From Jackrogersella multiformis (lineage: Eukaryota > Ascomycota > Sordariomycetes > Xylariales > Hypoxylaceae): DNA of 64,000 bases. Shown here piece by piece: positions 23,970 through 35,403 of the stretch. The stretch lies in contig CADCXD010000001.1 in assembly GCA_902806575.1 (NCBI GenBank), positions 3,410,001 through 3,474,000 on the forward strand, given 5' to 3'. The notes below the pieces were generated by a model. The model saw only the letters and a list, made by a program, of their open reading frames with translations. It did no database searches and was not told the origin of the DNA. A program made the translations under genes and the position numbers. Every line of letters starts with the position of its first letter. Within the stretch, counting starts at the first letter, position 1.

Positions 23970-24410
23970 TTGATATGTTGTTGGTTCTGAGGCATAGCTG
24001 GAGAATTTTGCAATAACACGCCATCTTTGCTGTAGTGTAGGTGTGATTGAGAGAAAGGATCGCCCGATACCATAGGAATCACGGAGATGGATGTAGATAT
24101 TCAACAATTAGCTTTCTTGTAGCCAAATTCGACCAGAGTTGTATGAGATCCTATTTAATGGATTGTGATTTCGTAGAATGTGACAGACAATATTCGGAAT
24201 AATCTTTTGACTTTTTGTGTAGTGTAAGGACCAACAAGGTTAAGGGGTAAAAGGAGGTTATTAGATTACATAATCTTGAAGCTATTGATTACTAATCATA
24301 TGCCCCACCATATCTTATCAATAACCTTAGGTACCTAGCCTAGTAGAAAACGTCCGTCATTATGCAGGGGTCACTCTCTTATTCTTCCCAACTACAAAAT
24401 CGAAAATAAG
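23970..24410. other. Intergenic region between NF-X1 gene and VPS71
   Basis: These 441 bases, AT-rich in the middle, hold the 3' UTR of the upstream gene and the promoter of VPS71. A CCTAGG motif lies near 24330. Confidence 0.5.
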
Positions 24411-25406
24411 ATGAACAACTTCGGCGTGATAGAGCTCGCGAGCACCAAGACGACCAACGCCCCGGGCTGGGCCTACGTGCCGGACACTTCGCACAACCAC
24501 CACCACCACCTAGCGGCAGCGGCGCCGTCCCTGCAGCCGGGGAACCGCAAGAGAGCAGCCCGCAACCAGAACACAGCCAGCACCAGCGCCCTGTACGCCG
24601 ACGCCGACGCGCGCCAGGAGGCCAAGCTGCGCCGCGAGATCGAGGCCCTCGACCGCGACAACTACCACCGCGACGTCAACATCCCCATCGCCGCCAAGCA
24701 CAGCACCAGCAACAAGAGCGTCAAGAAGCACACCCCCAACGTCCGCAAGATCCTGCAGTCCCAGAAGACCTTCGCAAACCACCTCGACGACTTCGACGCT
24801 CTCAGCGCCACCGACAGAGCCGCGTTCGGCGGGAACGCTGCTGCCGCCGCCGCCGCTGCTGCTGCTACGGCAAGCACGCCGGCCCCGGGGACCTCGAAGA
24901 AGAGCCACAAGAAACCGGGCAAGTCCACCTCGCGATCAGCCTCAGTCTCCAAAGCCGCGGCGGCCGTCAAGCAAGAATATCCAGAAGAGCAAGAACAAGA
25001 AGACGCGGAAATGGCGGACGCCCCCCCGGAACGCCCGTCCCAAAGCAGCAGCTCGATCCTGACGCCGTACTCGCGGCCGGGGCACCCGGCCCCGCACGCG
25101 CTGGACGGCGAGCCGCTGCTGGCGTCGCGCGTGCCGCCGGCGCCGACCGACGCGGAGCTGTGCGCGCTGATGCGCGCGCCGCCCCTGACGTACGCGCAGG
25201 CGCGCGGGCGCTGGGACCGCGACGGGTACCCGCCGCGCGCCTTCTGCGAGGTGTGCGGGTACTGGGGCCGCGTGCGCTGCATGAAGTGCGGCGTGCGCGT
25301 GTGCGCGCTCGACTGCCTCGAGACGCACCGCGAGGAGCGTCACGAGGTATGGGCTGTGAGGGGGGGGCAGCCTGGGGAGCAGAGTTTGGTAAAAACAAAA
25401 ACTTGA
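24411..25406 (+). CDS. VPS71: HIT zinc-finger protein, SWR1 complex subunit Vps71/ZNHIT1
   Basis: Vps71 (Swc6) helps the SWR1 remodeller exchange histone H2A.Z into chromatin. The CDS is a single exon of 331 residues. It starts MNNFGVIELASTKTTNAPGW, characteristic of fungal members, followed by a basic KRAARNQ patch, a helix with EALDRDN, and the conserved NVRKILQSQKTFANHLDDF (about 110-128). A polyalanine run occupies about 143-154. The HIT finger at 278-311 has Cys279/Cys282, Cys290/Cys293, Cys298/Cys302 and His306. The last zinc ligand, normally Cys in an H-x4-C pair, is His311. The tail after 312 (WAVRGGQPGEQ...) is not family-like, so a terminal intron starting at the GTATGG after residue 312 is a possible alternative. 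Third codon positions are extremely GC-rich. Confidence 0.87.
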   Translation: MNNFGVIELASTKTTNAPGWAYVPDTSHNHHHHLAAAAPSLQPGNRKRAARNQNTASTSALYADADARQEAKLRREIEALDRDNYHRDVNIPIAAKHSTSNKSVKKHTPNVRKILQSQKTFANHLDDFDALSATDRAAFGGNAAAAAAAAAATASTPAPGTSKKSHKKPGKSTSRSASVSKAAAAVKQEYPEEQEQEDAEMADAPPERPSQSSSSILTPYSRPGHPAPHALDGEPLLASRVPPAPTDAELCALMRAPPLTYAQARGRWDRDGYPPRAFCEVCGYWGRVRCMKCGVRVCALDCLETHREERHEVWAVRGGQPGEQSLVKTKT

Positions 25407-25863
25407 GAAGCGGTATGGAAGCGAGAGGTTACATACATAATAAAGGCTATACAATATTTTAGGAGGTAATCATAGGAGTTCACGGAGTCTGGCAAAATAA
25501 GAGATAGGCTGCGTTAGGTTAGGTAGGCAAAACCAAACTGACATTTACGAAAGATACCCAAGTCACAATAGAGAAGGAGTCGGCATCCGAGATGGTTGCA
25601 TTGGAGGATATATACAGGTCGTTTATCTTTATACAAGCCGAAGGCCAAAACGGACATCAGTTCCGATCCCGCCGCTGAACGCCCCAAGTCCCAAAGTCCG
25701 CCAGGGTATGAGACCCATCGTACATGTCCGCCGACATTTTCTACTGGGTTTCTATGTTCTTTTTCTTTTCTTTTTTCCTTCTCTCTCCTAGGACATATAA
25801 GAGATCCCTAGGAGAGACGTATTCCCTTATCCAGCTACGGATGACAGACAGGCTGGACCAAAC
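25407..25863. other. 3' region between convergent VPS71 and secreted-protein gene
   Basis: These 457 bases hold two 3' UTRs. A T-rich tract lies at 25735-25790. Nothing else is recognised. Confidence 0.5.
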
Positions 25864-26423
25864 TCACGCCGGCGAGTCGAGGGTGAAGTCCACGTTGCCG
25901 GTCGACGCACCGCCGGCGCACGTGCCGCTCATGCTTCCCGTCGGACACACGGCCCGCGCCGCGCGCACGCACTGCTCCCATCGGCCCTTGGAGATGTTGA
26001 TGGTGGCGCCGGCCGCGGCCGTCTTGAGGGTGAACTGGGCGCTGCCCGACGTGCCCGTCGTCGCCGCGGGCGACCCCGCGCACTTCTGGATCGAGCCCGC
26101 GATGCCCCCGCAGATCGCTAGCTCCGCTACGTTTTGGTCGTGAAATACGATGTTTCTGTGTTTGCGGTCAGTTGTCTAGTCGACCATCGAGGGAGGTGAA
26201 GAAACGAGAAAGGACCGGGGAGATGGGGAGGGACATACACGTTCCGGTCGATACACTTCACCCCCGACACGGCGGCGGGGTTCACGTCCGTCGAGGCCCG
26301 CAGCGCGAGGACTTCGAGGTGCTTGTTGTCCACCGAGAAGTGCGGCCACACCGGGCTAGCGAAGGAGAGGCTTGCCGCACTCGCAAGGAGGAGGAGAGAG
26401 CGAAGGAGGGTCGTCGAATGCAT
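25864..26423 (-). CDS. Small secreted six-cysteine protein, effector-like
   Basis: The spliced CDS is complement(join(25864..26155, 26239..26423)), 158 residues. Residues 1-22 form a clear signal peptide (LLRSLLLLASAASLSFA). The mature part has six cysteines (VKCID, LAICGG, IQKCAG, WEQCV, AVCPTG, GTCAGG), enough for three disulfides, and one N-x-S site (NISKGRW). There are no membrane helices after the signal and no recognised domain. The size, secretion and cysteine content suit a surface, antimicrobial-like or effector protein, but I assign no function. The intron uses GTATGT..ACACAG. The gene stands alone between VPS71 and a 1.4 kb gap. Confidence 0.8.
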
Positions 26424-27793
26424 CTTGAACGTTGAAGACGGGAAATAGCCAAGAAAAAGAATGTATGTAGATGTCGAAAAGGATACTGAAGAGGCAAGAA
26501 AGGAACGTTAAAAATAGACGTCAAGTCTAGAGTCTCGGAAATGAACAGCGACCTGCACTTCTAAACTGAAGGGAATACCTTAGAAGAGATCAAAGAAGAA
26601 AAAAAGGATCGGCCGTAGATGAGATGAGGTAAGGCAATGTGTAACTGACCTGCATGGACACGAAAGCTGCGAAGAGAGTGTTGGGATGGCAAGCACTTAA
26701 GAAGAGATGGGACGACACTAGGTACAGAGGATCGACCAGGCACATCTCAAAGACAATTCATGCGTAACATACTACTACGTACCGTACATAGTAACGATTC
26801 CCAACCAAGTCCCAGGGACAAGGGTAGTTGAATGAATCCTTGCTGGCGAGCGCGGGCGGAGAACCCTGGACCCCGGCGTTCAGGCCTAGTTACTGGCTCG
26901 TCGATCAATCTGTTACGAACCGTCCCTTGGGACCAAACATCGGGGGCGGAGGGGGAGGCGCACGGCGCAGAATGGCGGGCTTCCCAGGGCGGGCAAGACA
27001 TTGCTAGGTACCTAACACCTTGGCTGTTTTCGAAATAGAAACTACGTAGGTACGCTACGATGTGTGACTACGAGATAATGAGAGTGTAACATATGTACTG
27101 TAGGTTTCCTTGATTAGCAAATTAGAGGTGTTCAACCCATCGTGGAGGAGTCGTGAGCAGGATTGATTAAAGTCATTGCATTAATGTAGGGTAGACAGTA
27201 GCATGACGGCCAGATTTACCATTCCTATCCCAAAATAGGACTAAAGACGGGAAATATCTTCTTCCTCCAGCTAGGTACATCTGGCAAGCGCCGAAGATCA
27301 TATGGATGACTTCCCTGTGTTACTCCTCTGCTCCTCAAGGAAAAAGATGCGAGAGATGCCGATTGTTGGTGGAGGGGCCAGTGAATATGAAACCGTAGTC
27401 TCTTGATGATACAGGGGTATTGGTATTGGTATTGACCATAACGCCCTAGCCCAGATGTCGGCCACCTACATAAGTTTGTTTCGATGTTTCAAGATCCCAA
27501 AATCCCCGATAGGCCCGGAGTTCTCTTACCCCTTCCAGAAGCTCATATGACAAGTGACGATTGGTGCAGACCACTCACTATATATGCAACCTCCTTCAAG
27601 CATTGCTATGATGCTAGCGACATCCTATAGTACCTAACTAGGCAAGTAGGTGGCTAGAAGAAAGTCAGGCAACAGAGGCCATGAATGTTTAATAAAGCCG
27701 AGGGAGGTTGGAATACATACCTAGCTTCTCTTTAAAAAGCCTGTGGCTGACGTTTGATATGGTTGTGTCTCATAGGACTTGTCCAACATCCAA
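26424..27793. other. Intergenic region upstream of secreted-protein gene
   Basis: No convincing gene in 1.37 kb; open frames are under 90 codons. The part next to 26424 should hold the promoter of the secreted protein. Confidence 0.55.
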
Positions 27794-29278
27794 TCAAATA
27801 CGATACTGTCCTTCATAGGTGATGGCCTTACGCTGGCCGCAGACATTACAACTTCCGGAATCACCGGCATTCAGAAATGCGGTGTTGAGATCTCGGCAAG
27901 TCGAACTCTTGCATTTCCACGTACCCGGTAATTTGCTAGGATCCAGTACGTGGGAACAGATGTCGCAGATATGAGCTCCTGGACCGTTCTTGAAGCTGCA
28001 TATAGTGCAGACACCCGTGATCGAATCTGTAGAACCGACGGCATCACCAAGCAATCTAAGGCCACCACTGGACTCTTCCGCAGGAAGTTTCTTGATTCCC
28101 TTCTTTGAATCCTTCTCACCATCTTTCGGATTTATTTGCTTCGTCTGTTGAGATTCGGTGTCTGACGGTTTTGCTAAATCGGACTTCTTAGGACCGAACT
28201 TCAGTGTGGATTGGATGAGTTCCCTCAGCTCATTCTTCACATCCTCATTCTTAGTATCTTCATCCTCGCACACCTTGATCAAGCCATGACCCTTGCTATC
28301 AACAAGTGGTTGGCCGTTGATATCCGTGACGGCTTCATCCTCACTATCACTAGCAGTTTCCGACTCATCTTCTGTCTTGATTTTGACATCATCATGATCC
28401 TCCTTGATTTCCTCTACTTTATTCTGCTGGTCGAACCTGGCTAAGGCTGCTGCGGCTCTGAGTTCTCGGCCACGCTTACTTGATGCCACGCGGGGCTTGC
28501 CTACAGGCCTTTTCCCCTTCTCTAATTCTGTTTTGATATCTTCATCTGCTCCAAGAGCAACTCCGTTGGCACCGAATTTCTTCAAGATTCTGCGCCTCTT
28601 TCTCTCTTGGTAATCGACTTTATTTTTTGGATTGCGCTTTAGTCTTCTCGCCCTCGAGCGGTAGGTTCCTCCACAAGTATGCAGCGGCAGATCACTGGTC
28701 GACAGTACCGTGTTCTTGTCGAACTCTCCTGTTTCCAACAGAGAGCCTCTTCCCCACAAGCCCTCGCCGGTATAGCTACGAGCCCATAGGGCTCTCATTT
28801 GATCTGCGTAGCTATTTCTCACAGACCAGAAGTCTTTGGAATGATTCATATGCTTGCAGTGGGCTAGCCTAGTTGAATTTACCGTTAGGAGATGAGTGTA
28901 GGGATGCTTGTCCAATGACTTACTCGTGCATCATAACCATCTGGACGAAATGGAAATTTAGCCATTGTCCGCTGCGCGACTTTAATACTAGCTGTATGAC
29001 TTCTCCGGCATTGAAGTTGCGGCCAACGAACTCTGAGTTTGGCTTGTATTCCTCTAGGGACATGACCGAGAGATGATGTTCTCTCGTGATTGGTACTGGG
29101 AGGTCTTAGCAAATGAATTTCAGTCTGGTTGGAATTGATGCTTACAGCATTGTGCGGCTATTCGTTCCAAGAACTTCTGCGCGGTGGCTTTGTCAGGACC
29201 TTCCAAGGGCTTGATGAAGATGATTTGGTCATTTGGCTGCGACTGCTTCGCATTGATCCGCTTGATTCCAATAGGCAT
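27794..29278 (-). CDS. WSS1: Wss1-type DNA-dependent metalloprotease (WLM domain)
   Basis: Wss1/SPRTN proteases degrade proteins crosslinked to DNA and act with SUMO and Cdc48. The CDS is complement(join(27794..28868, 28924..29095, 29146..29278)), 459 residues. The WLM domain starts at MPIGIKRINAK and includes FVGRNFNAGEVIQLVLKS. The zinc-protease motif HELAHCKHMNH (HExxHxxxxxH) has His101, Glu102, His105 and His111; it is assembled across the second intron. A basic linker and an acidic middle (EDESETASDSEDEA) follow. The C-terminus has two Cys4 zinc fingers: CTICSFKNGPGAHICDIC of RanBP2 type and a second with CKSSTC...CNVCGQRK. This is a full-length enzyme with intact catalytic residues. Confidence 0.93.
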
Positions 29279-30010
29279 CTTGATATCCAATTTACAACAA
29301 CGTATCGCACACTGCTACTTGAAACCTAGGCAATGATGGCGTCGAGGGAGAGAACAAGTGACGAGAACCCCGTGCTATATATAATTTTCTCATAGACTGG
29401 AAGGTAGCTTCACTATAACATCGCCGTTAATTCAAAAGCTGTATATCGCGTCGTAATATAACTTATAACTCGATTGGACACTTAGTTATTGAAATTCGGT
29501 TATTATTTTCGATGGATGAAAGTTGACTTTGGAAGTTTAAGAAATTATTAGAAGGTAAGTTAGGTACCTACCTACCTTTTACACATTTTCTGCTTCCTTA
29601 AAAATGTATTAGTCGGTACCTCCAGCTTTCTTAGAGGGGTTTATTATCGACATTACAGGGCAGTCACACTATTAACCCCGCTGTATTATTCGTTATGTCG
29701 AGACGATGCCACTACAAGGTACCTACTTCTGAGCATCCATAGTGGAAATCATTACTCACGATGCCCCATAGTATTCCCCTTTATTTGGCTTCTCATATTT
29801 CTAACATTCGAATCAACAACAAAGGTACCTAGGTATATATATATATATGGGTCTTTCTTTTAGATCCTGTTACTCTGTTCAAAAACTATGATTTTATACT
29901 GTCAGCCAACTTAGACTCGACTCCAAAATCTTCCATATATGCACCTTAGGTACCTAGGTAGGTATGTTATGAACTTGTTGGACTACAGTCCAGAGGTAGG
30001 GCGTATGTTA
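29279..30010. other. Intergenic region between Kelch gene end and WSS1 start
   Basis: About 730 AT-rich bases with a TA repeat near 29837 and CCTAGG palindromes (29947-29964). It contains the WSS1 promoter and the 3' UTR of the Kelch gene. Confidence 0.55.
29947..29964. repeat. CCTAGG-type palindromic motif copy
   Basis: TAGGTACCTAGGTAGGTA, 36 bases before the end of the Kelch gene on its 3' side. Confidence 0.8.
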
Positions 30011-32426
30011 TCATCTCCTCCGACCAGCACCACCAGCCACTGAATCTCCTTTGTCGGCCAGAGAGACGACTTCACCAATCCCGGCAGCTTCCTGCTCGTC
30101 TTCCAGAGCAGTAATCTCCTCTCTGCAGTCCCACCACTTTTCTTCGCTAAGCTCAAATGCTCTCGTCTTGATCTCCTTAACTGTCAAGCTTTCAGGCTGG
30201 ATGCCCTTCCATCGTAAGCTTGTCATGAGGATTTCTTGCCATTCGTTAGAGGTGCGCGTGAAGAAGTCCCGTCTTGTCTCGAAGGGCTACAGCAGGTTAG
30301 TCATAATTTAGGGGATAGGAGGTAGGGGGTTGGAAGGACATACTCGTGGATGCGGTAACCCATCATCAACAGTAGTCACAACTGTATCAGCCTCTGATTC
30401 ATTATCCCATATCGAAGAATCTACAGTTGATTCCGTGTCGGCTATCGATACCTCGTCTAGTTGCTTCTTCTTATTGCGCTTGCTGGGAGATCTCAGAGCA
30501 TCTAGCTCTTCGTCCGGAATTTCAATATAACCTTCCTCATCTTCTTCATCCTCGTCTTCATCCTCGTCCTCTTCGTCTTCATCTTCGTCATCGGATCCCT
30601 GTAATAATTGTGTCAGAATAAAAACGGTCGAGCCACTGTTGCCAATGATAGATCTAGAGTATGGGGTTCTTACAACCCAAGTATCATCTTCCCTCTTGAA
30701 AATCTGCTTGCAACCATCCATTTTCCCGAGATCAACGGCATATAAATCGTCAAATGTATATTCTCGATCCTTCGCTTCATAGGTGCCACCATAAATGTAT
30801 AATATATCATCCTGCACTGTCATCTGGGCATTAAATCGCGGATGTGGCAACTCCATAGATACTGGCATTTCTCGTGCCGGAGTTTCTGGCTCTGCAGGCT
30901 CCTTTCCAGCTTTGAGGTCAATTTCCATAGCATCTGCATCTTCTACAGATGATCCAGCCTGAAGAGCTGCGAGTTGCTTCAATAGTTCTTCCTCGTTCGC
31001 TTGGGCTCTACCACGCCGGCCAACTCTTTGTTCCGACGGTGGAGCTTTCTTCTGAACCCTTGCCTTACGGAGCACCAACGGAAAGAATCTGTTTCTCTCT
31101 ATGTTCCATGCGTAAATCAGGTTGAAGAATTCACTTTCCATAGCCTCTTCAGTCTGTTCAACATCATGAACTCCGCCAAAGAGAATGCCGCGGCCTTTGT
31201 GGTAGGTCATAGTCGCCCCGGCACGAGAAGGATTTGGCGTGTTTGCTGGCTTCTTCCGCTTCTCCCACCTGACATTCGGGGGAGTGTTCGGCGGGGAGTC
31301 TGCAGCAGGCTGGGTTATCCGCAGGAAGAAGCAGTCCTCATGTACTAATGGCTTAAGAATATTCCTTTGCCCTTGGGAGGCACCCTTCGCTGATTTATTT
31401 GCTGATACAGTTGCCTTTACTCTTGAGTAGCCGCCAAACAACACGGCCCCTTGCTCATGAGGCAGAAAGGTGAACGACGACCTAGCGTCCGGTTTTAGCT
31501 GCGCTGGTGGAAGTGTAGGAGTATGCCAAAAGAAGTTCTATTTGTCGTAATCAACGATAAGCTTGTTAAATATAAGACGTGAAGAGTATTCACATACCTG
31601 AGTGTCATAAAGCCATAGATCGTTCAAATATTTGGTTTGATTCGAGGTATCTTGAAACCCTTCAACTCAATGTTAGTCCAATAATAAATAGAGAATAGTA
31701 ATTTACAAGATCCATTTCATACCACCAAATAGGACAATATAGTTCTTATAGTAAGTCATACGATGCCCACTTCTCGCTGGTGGCGTCTTGCCCTTAGTTT
31801 CTATGCGCGTCCACTCCCGAGTACTAGGAGTCAAGTTCCAGAAGTCATTGTAATGATAGAATGTACCTTGTTTAGGACTGTATCGGTGATGGGACGTTAG
31901 TATAAGACTTAATAGATATTATTGGCACCTAGATATGGCACTTTTATATCACAAACCTGCTGAACTCGCCACCAAATAAGAAGATGGAATCTTTCTGGTT
32001 CCCTCCTCTACACCAGGCATGACCGGATCGTGGAAGGGGGGCATTCGGGGAAGTTACACAATGCCATTCATCTCTATCTGTATAGTAGATATTGAGATCG
32101 TTGTAGAAACTCGCAAGGGCTCCATTCCAAGTCTCTCCGCCAAATAGCAAAAGCTGATTGTTATTCGACGGGGAGGCTAGAAAAGTAGAAGACGATCGAG
32201 GTTTAGGAGGAGCCTCAGAAACAACCTCTGTAACTTTCACGAATTCCTCTTGAGCCTTCTTGTACTCAGCAAGAACTGCATCTAGATCCACGTCTTCAGC
32301 ATCACTCCCATCTAGTTTCGAGGTCTTAACCTTTTCTTTCTTTTGGGCCTTCTTCTCTTGTTTCTGCTTCTTCTCCGCAAGCTTTGCCTTCTTGTTGTCC
32401 GATTTTCCCTTCTTATCTTTTGCCAT
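30011..32426 (-). CDS. Kelch-repeat protein with DUF4110 C-terminus (KLHDC4-like)
   Basis: The spliced CDS is complement(join(30011..30286, 30344..30598, 30674..31537, 31598..31659, 31723..31877, 31957..32426)), 693 residues. A Lys-rich N-terminus (MAKDKKGKSDNKKAK..) is followed by six or so Kelch blades from about 75 to 470, with repeated LFGGE, FLFGGEFS, IVLFGGF, VLFGGYS and IYGGTYE edges. A strongly acidic stretch (SDDEDEDEEDEDEDEDEE) separates the propeller from a C-terminal DUF4110 domain, in which EWQEILMTSLRWKGIQPESL stands out. KLHDC4-like proteins are conserved in eukaryotes but poorly characterised; the basic start suggests a nuclear or nucleolar place. The intron at 30599-30673 has 75 bases and no stop, so retention would add 25 residues in frame. 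Confidence 0.9.
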
Positions 32427-33424
32427 GGTATAATATTCTTATACGCATGACCTAGACGTCAAGGATATTATGTGGCTGCTTTGTACTATCTAAAGTACGT
32501 AGGTAAGTCAAAGGACGAGAAGAGAGTTAAGTATAACAAGCAAATTAGGTACCTAAGTAGGTAGGTATGTATAATTTGTATAATTCTTCAACCTGCAGCT
32601 AGAAGTGAGAACAGCTATAACCCCTCCAGCTGCCCCTCCCCCGCACTAAAAAAGGATCTACCTAAATACATCCGGTAGGTACCTACATAGGTATTCCCTT
32701 ATCAGGGTATGTACCTAGGTAGCATGCAGTTGGACTCCCAATTAATTTTTATAGGGCAGTATCGACCCCAAAGAAGCTTCCAAGGTTCTCTGTCACTCTG
32801 TGGAACACTGCCAGCGCACAAGCACAAGCGAATGAGGGGAGTTCGCTTATCAGTATCAGGAACCTTGAAAGTAACTCGAACTTCTCAGGTGAGTGTGAAA
32901 TCCTCCATCTCATCGTGAACCTTTTACAACTACCACCTACTGCATACGACCTTATTATTTTTTATCGAGCGAGAACTTCTCGGAAGCCTCCACACGTCGT
33001 ATATCGCACATGATAACTTTCAATTAGGCAATTGAATTTGCTTTCATCCACTTTTCCCTTTCGACCTTTTTTCCCTCACGTGGGCAACGAGATGGTCCGA
33101 AACACGCCGCCTTTATATTGGCATTTGCATCCACTTAGGGGCCGTTAGTCACTCTTCTCGGCCGCGTTCCGTACAAGGAAAAAAAAATTACCGCGAACCA
33201 GCTCCACTCTAAATCACTATACCCTCCTACGGCAGTATCGAAATGTTCTAGCAGTATCACAGCTTGGGTTTGGTCGCTCCCATCTACCGCTGTCGTGCGT
33301 GATTGTCGATTCCCAGGCGACTTATAGCGATTAGCAATCCCAGCCCGACCTGTGCTACCCGTGGTTCTGGGTAACGGTATACGGTCTCGCTCTCTCTGCC
33401 TTCTTAGGCCTCTGGACCGGAAAC
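32427..33424. promoter_or_regulatory. Divergent promoter region of Kelch gene and ARG-13-like carrier
   Basis: Almost 1 kb between divergent start codons, with CCTAGG/GGTACC motifs at 32550-32570 and 32680-32722. The open frame 33135-33698 on the minus strand overlaps the carrier and is chance. Confidence 0.55.
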
Positions 33425-34472
33425 ATGGCGACCACAGGAGTAGAGACGATGGTGACAAAACCCTCACAATCTCCCATCGAGGGAAAATCGGCTGTAATGC
33501 AGTCTGTAGAGGATGTTCTTTATGGATCTGTAAGCTAGTTCTCAACAAATTGTTCATGGCGCATTCTAACAATACCAGGTTGCTGGTATCGTGGGTAAAT
33601 ATATCGAATATCCCTTCGACACTGTCAAAGTCAGACTTCAGTCTCAACCCGATCATCTCCCCCTTCGCTACACGGGTCCACTTGATTGCTTTCGGCAATC
33701 CATCAAAGCCGACGGTTTTCTAGGATTATATCGTGGAATAAGTGCGCCGCTTTTCGGAGCAGCAGCCGAGACGAGTAGCCTCTTCTTCTTCGAGCGCATA
33801 GGGCGCGAAGTCATATATACGTCGGGATACTGCTCGCGGGATCGAGTGCTCCCACTTCCGGCACTCTGGTTCACCGGCGCATTTTCTGGCGCCTTCACCT
33901 CTGTCGTGCTCACCCCCATCGAACTCGTAAAATGCAAAATCCAAGTCCCTACGTCGACCAGTGCAGATGGGGCGACACCCAAGGTCCCGAGTATCACGTC
34001 AGTCATTCAAGATGTATACAAACATGAGGGTGTGAAGGGTTTCTGGCGCGGACAGCTGGGTACATTCTTTCGAGAATCTGGTGGATGCGCCGCCTGGTTT
34101 GGCTCCAAGGAGACGGCCACCAAGATGTTTTATCTTATGAATGAGAAGTCTGCCAAATCTCAACTGGAGAAGGATGCATTGGCGACAGAAGCCTTGCCAT
34201 TGTGGCAACAAGCCGTAGCCGGTGCCTCCGCCGGTATGTCATACAATTTCTTATTCTTCCCGGCCGACACGCTCAAGTCTCGCATGCAGACTGCACCGGT
34301 GGGCAGTTCTACTAAGAAGACGACTTTTTGGCAGGAGGGGAAGGCTCTCTGGAACCAACACGGACTTAAGGGGCTGTATCGTGGATGCGGGATTACGGTA
34401 CTACGGTCAGCACCCAGTTCAGCCTTTATCTTTATCGTTTTTGACGGCCTAAAGCGGTACCTACCGCTATGA
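33425..34472 (+). CDS. Mitochondrial amino-acid carrier, ARG-13/ORT1-like
   Basis: A mitochondrial carrier of 332 residues, CDS join(33425..33529, 33579..34472). Three repeats carry the PX[DE]XX[KR] signature: YPFDTVKVR (from about 46), TPIELVKCK (about 155) and FPADTLKSR (about 255). Six transmembrane helices are expected in the inner membrane. Overall sequence, with IVGKYIEYPFDTVKVRLQSQ, GFWRGQLGTFFRESGGCAAW and SYNFLFFPADTLKSRMQT, fits the Neurospora ARG-13 / yeast Ort1 group. That group exchanges ornithine and related basic amino acids between matrix and cytosol for arginine synthesis. The intron lies just before VAGIVGKY. Confidence 0.9.
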
Positions 34473-34783
34473 ATGATGTTTTTGGATGGTATACCAAAAT
34501 ACACCGACATGTGGATAGAGGGGGAATAGATGGATCAACCGCGGGGAGTTTTGGCGTTTTGACGTCTCATTTATACCTGAATTGCTATAGATCTATCGAG
34601 TGGCACTTGCGATACTTGTGATATCTCCTTGGCGGCTATCTAAGCGAGTTAGCCGAGATGCTTCTTACATAAACTTATGAGCATAGGGAAGTTATATCCA
34701 TGTGATAACAAAAAAAAGGTCACGGCAGCCGGCCTATTCTCCAAGACGATATAAAGTGACTCAATCACGCGCACCACTTCAGC
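34473..34783. other. 3' region between convergent carrier and TspO genes
   Basis: These 311 bases hold two convergent 3' UTRs. No further feature was seen. Confidence 0.5.
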
Positions 34784-35403
34784 TTATATTCTCTTTGCCA
34801 ACGTGGCTTCCGAAATATCCCAGTTGTTCATGTATCCCACTCCCGCTGTCAGGTAAGTGGCGAACCCAAGCCATGCCATATACGGCACTTGACACCATCC
34901 CGCGACGCTGTCAACCGAGAAGTATAGGTATGTCAAATAGCCATTAAGTCCAACTAGACACACGATGTCGGCTAGCGCGAGGACCGGCTTCCGAAGCCCG
35001 AAGAACAAAGGCATCCACAGCAGATTCAAACCAAGCTGTGCGGTATACAAAACCGGCATCTCGTTTGTGGAGGCGAGGGCAGTTGGCAACTTGGTGAAGG
35101 CTCGGTGAGCCGCGTAACCCATTAGACCGTATAGCAGCGTCCACACGGGGCCGAAGACCTGCGGCGGAGGGCGCAGTGGCGGTTGCTTCATCGCTAGATA
35201 CGTGGTCTGTGTCTGTTTGGCTGTTGCGCTGTGTTAGGGATGCGCGTTTGGGGTGGTAGTAGTTAGGTGAGAAAAGGGGCGAGCTTACGCCGCGAGCTGA
35301 AGCCTACCGCCGTCCCTAGTGCGATGGGTAGCAGGACCGAGGCGGCTGGGTTCGCGAAGACATTGTACGGTATTGGGTTGAAGTGATGGATATAGGTTGT
35401 CAT
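34784..35403 (-). CDS. TspO/MBR family protein (translocator protein)
   Basis: TspO proteins are five-helix membrane proteins that bind tetrapyrroles and sterols, usually in the outer mitochondrial or ER membrane. The CDS is complement(join(34784..35220, 35289..35403)), 183 residues. Helix 1 lies in exon 1 (ASVLLPIALGTAVGF). After the splice comes the conserved loop KQPPLRPPPQVFGPVWTLLY, where PP..FGPVWT.LY is the family signature. Helices 3-5 contain TAQLGLNLLWMPLFFGLRKP and a WCQVPYMAWLGFATYLTAGVG segment that matches the family's P-Y-x-x-W-x-x-F-A end. The acceptor at 35221 restores the frame. TspO is present only in some fungi. Confidence 0.9.

Noticed and set aside
33135..33698. Minus-strand frame of 187 codons overlapping the ARG-13-like carrier start
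   Set aside because: No family resemblance and it overlaps conserved carrier exons.
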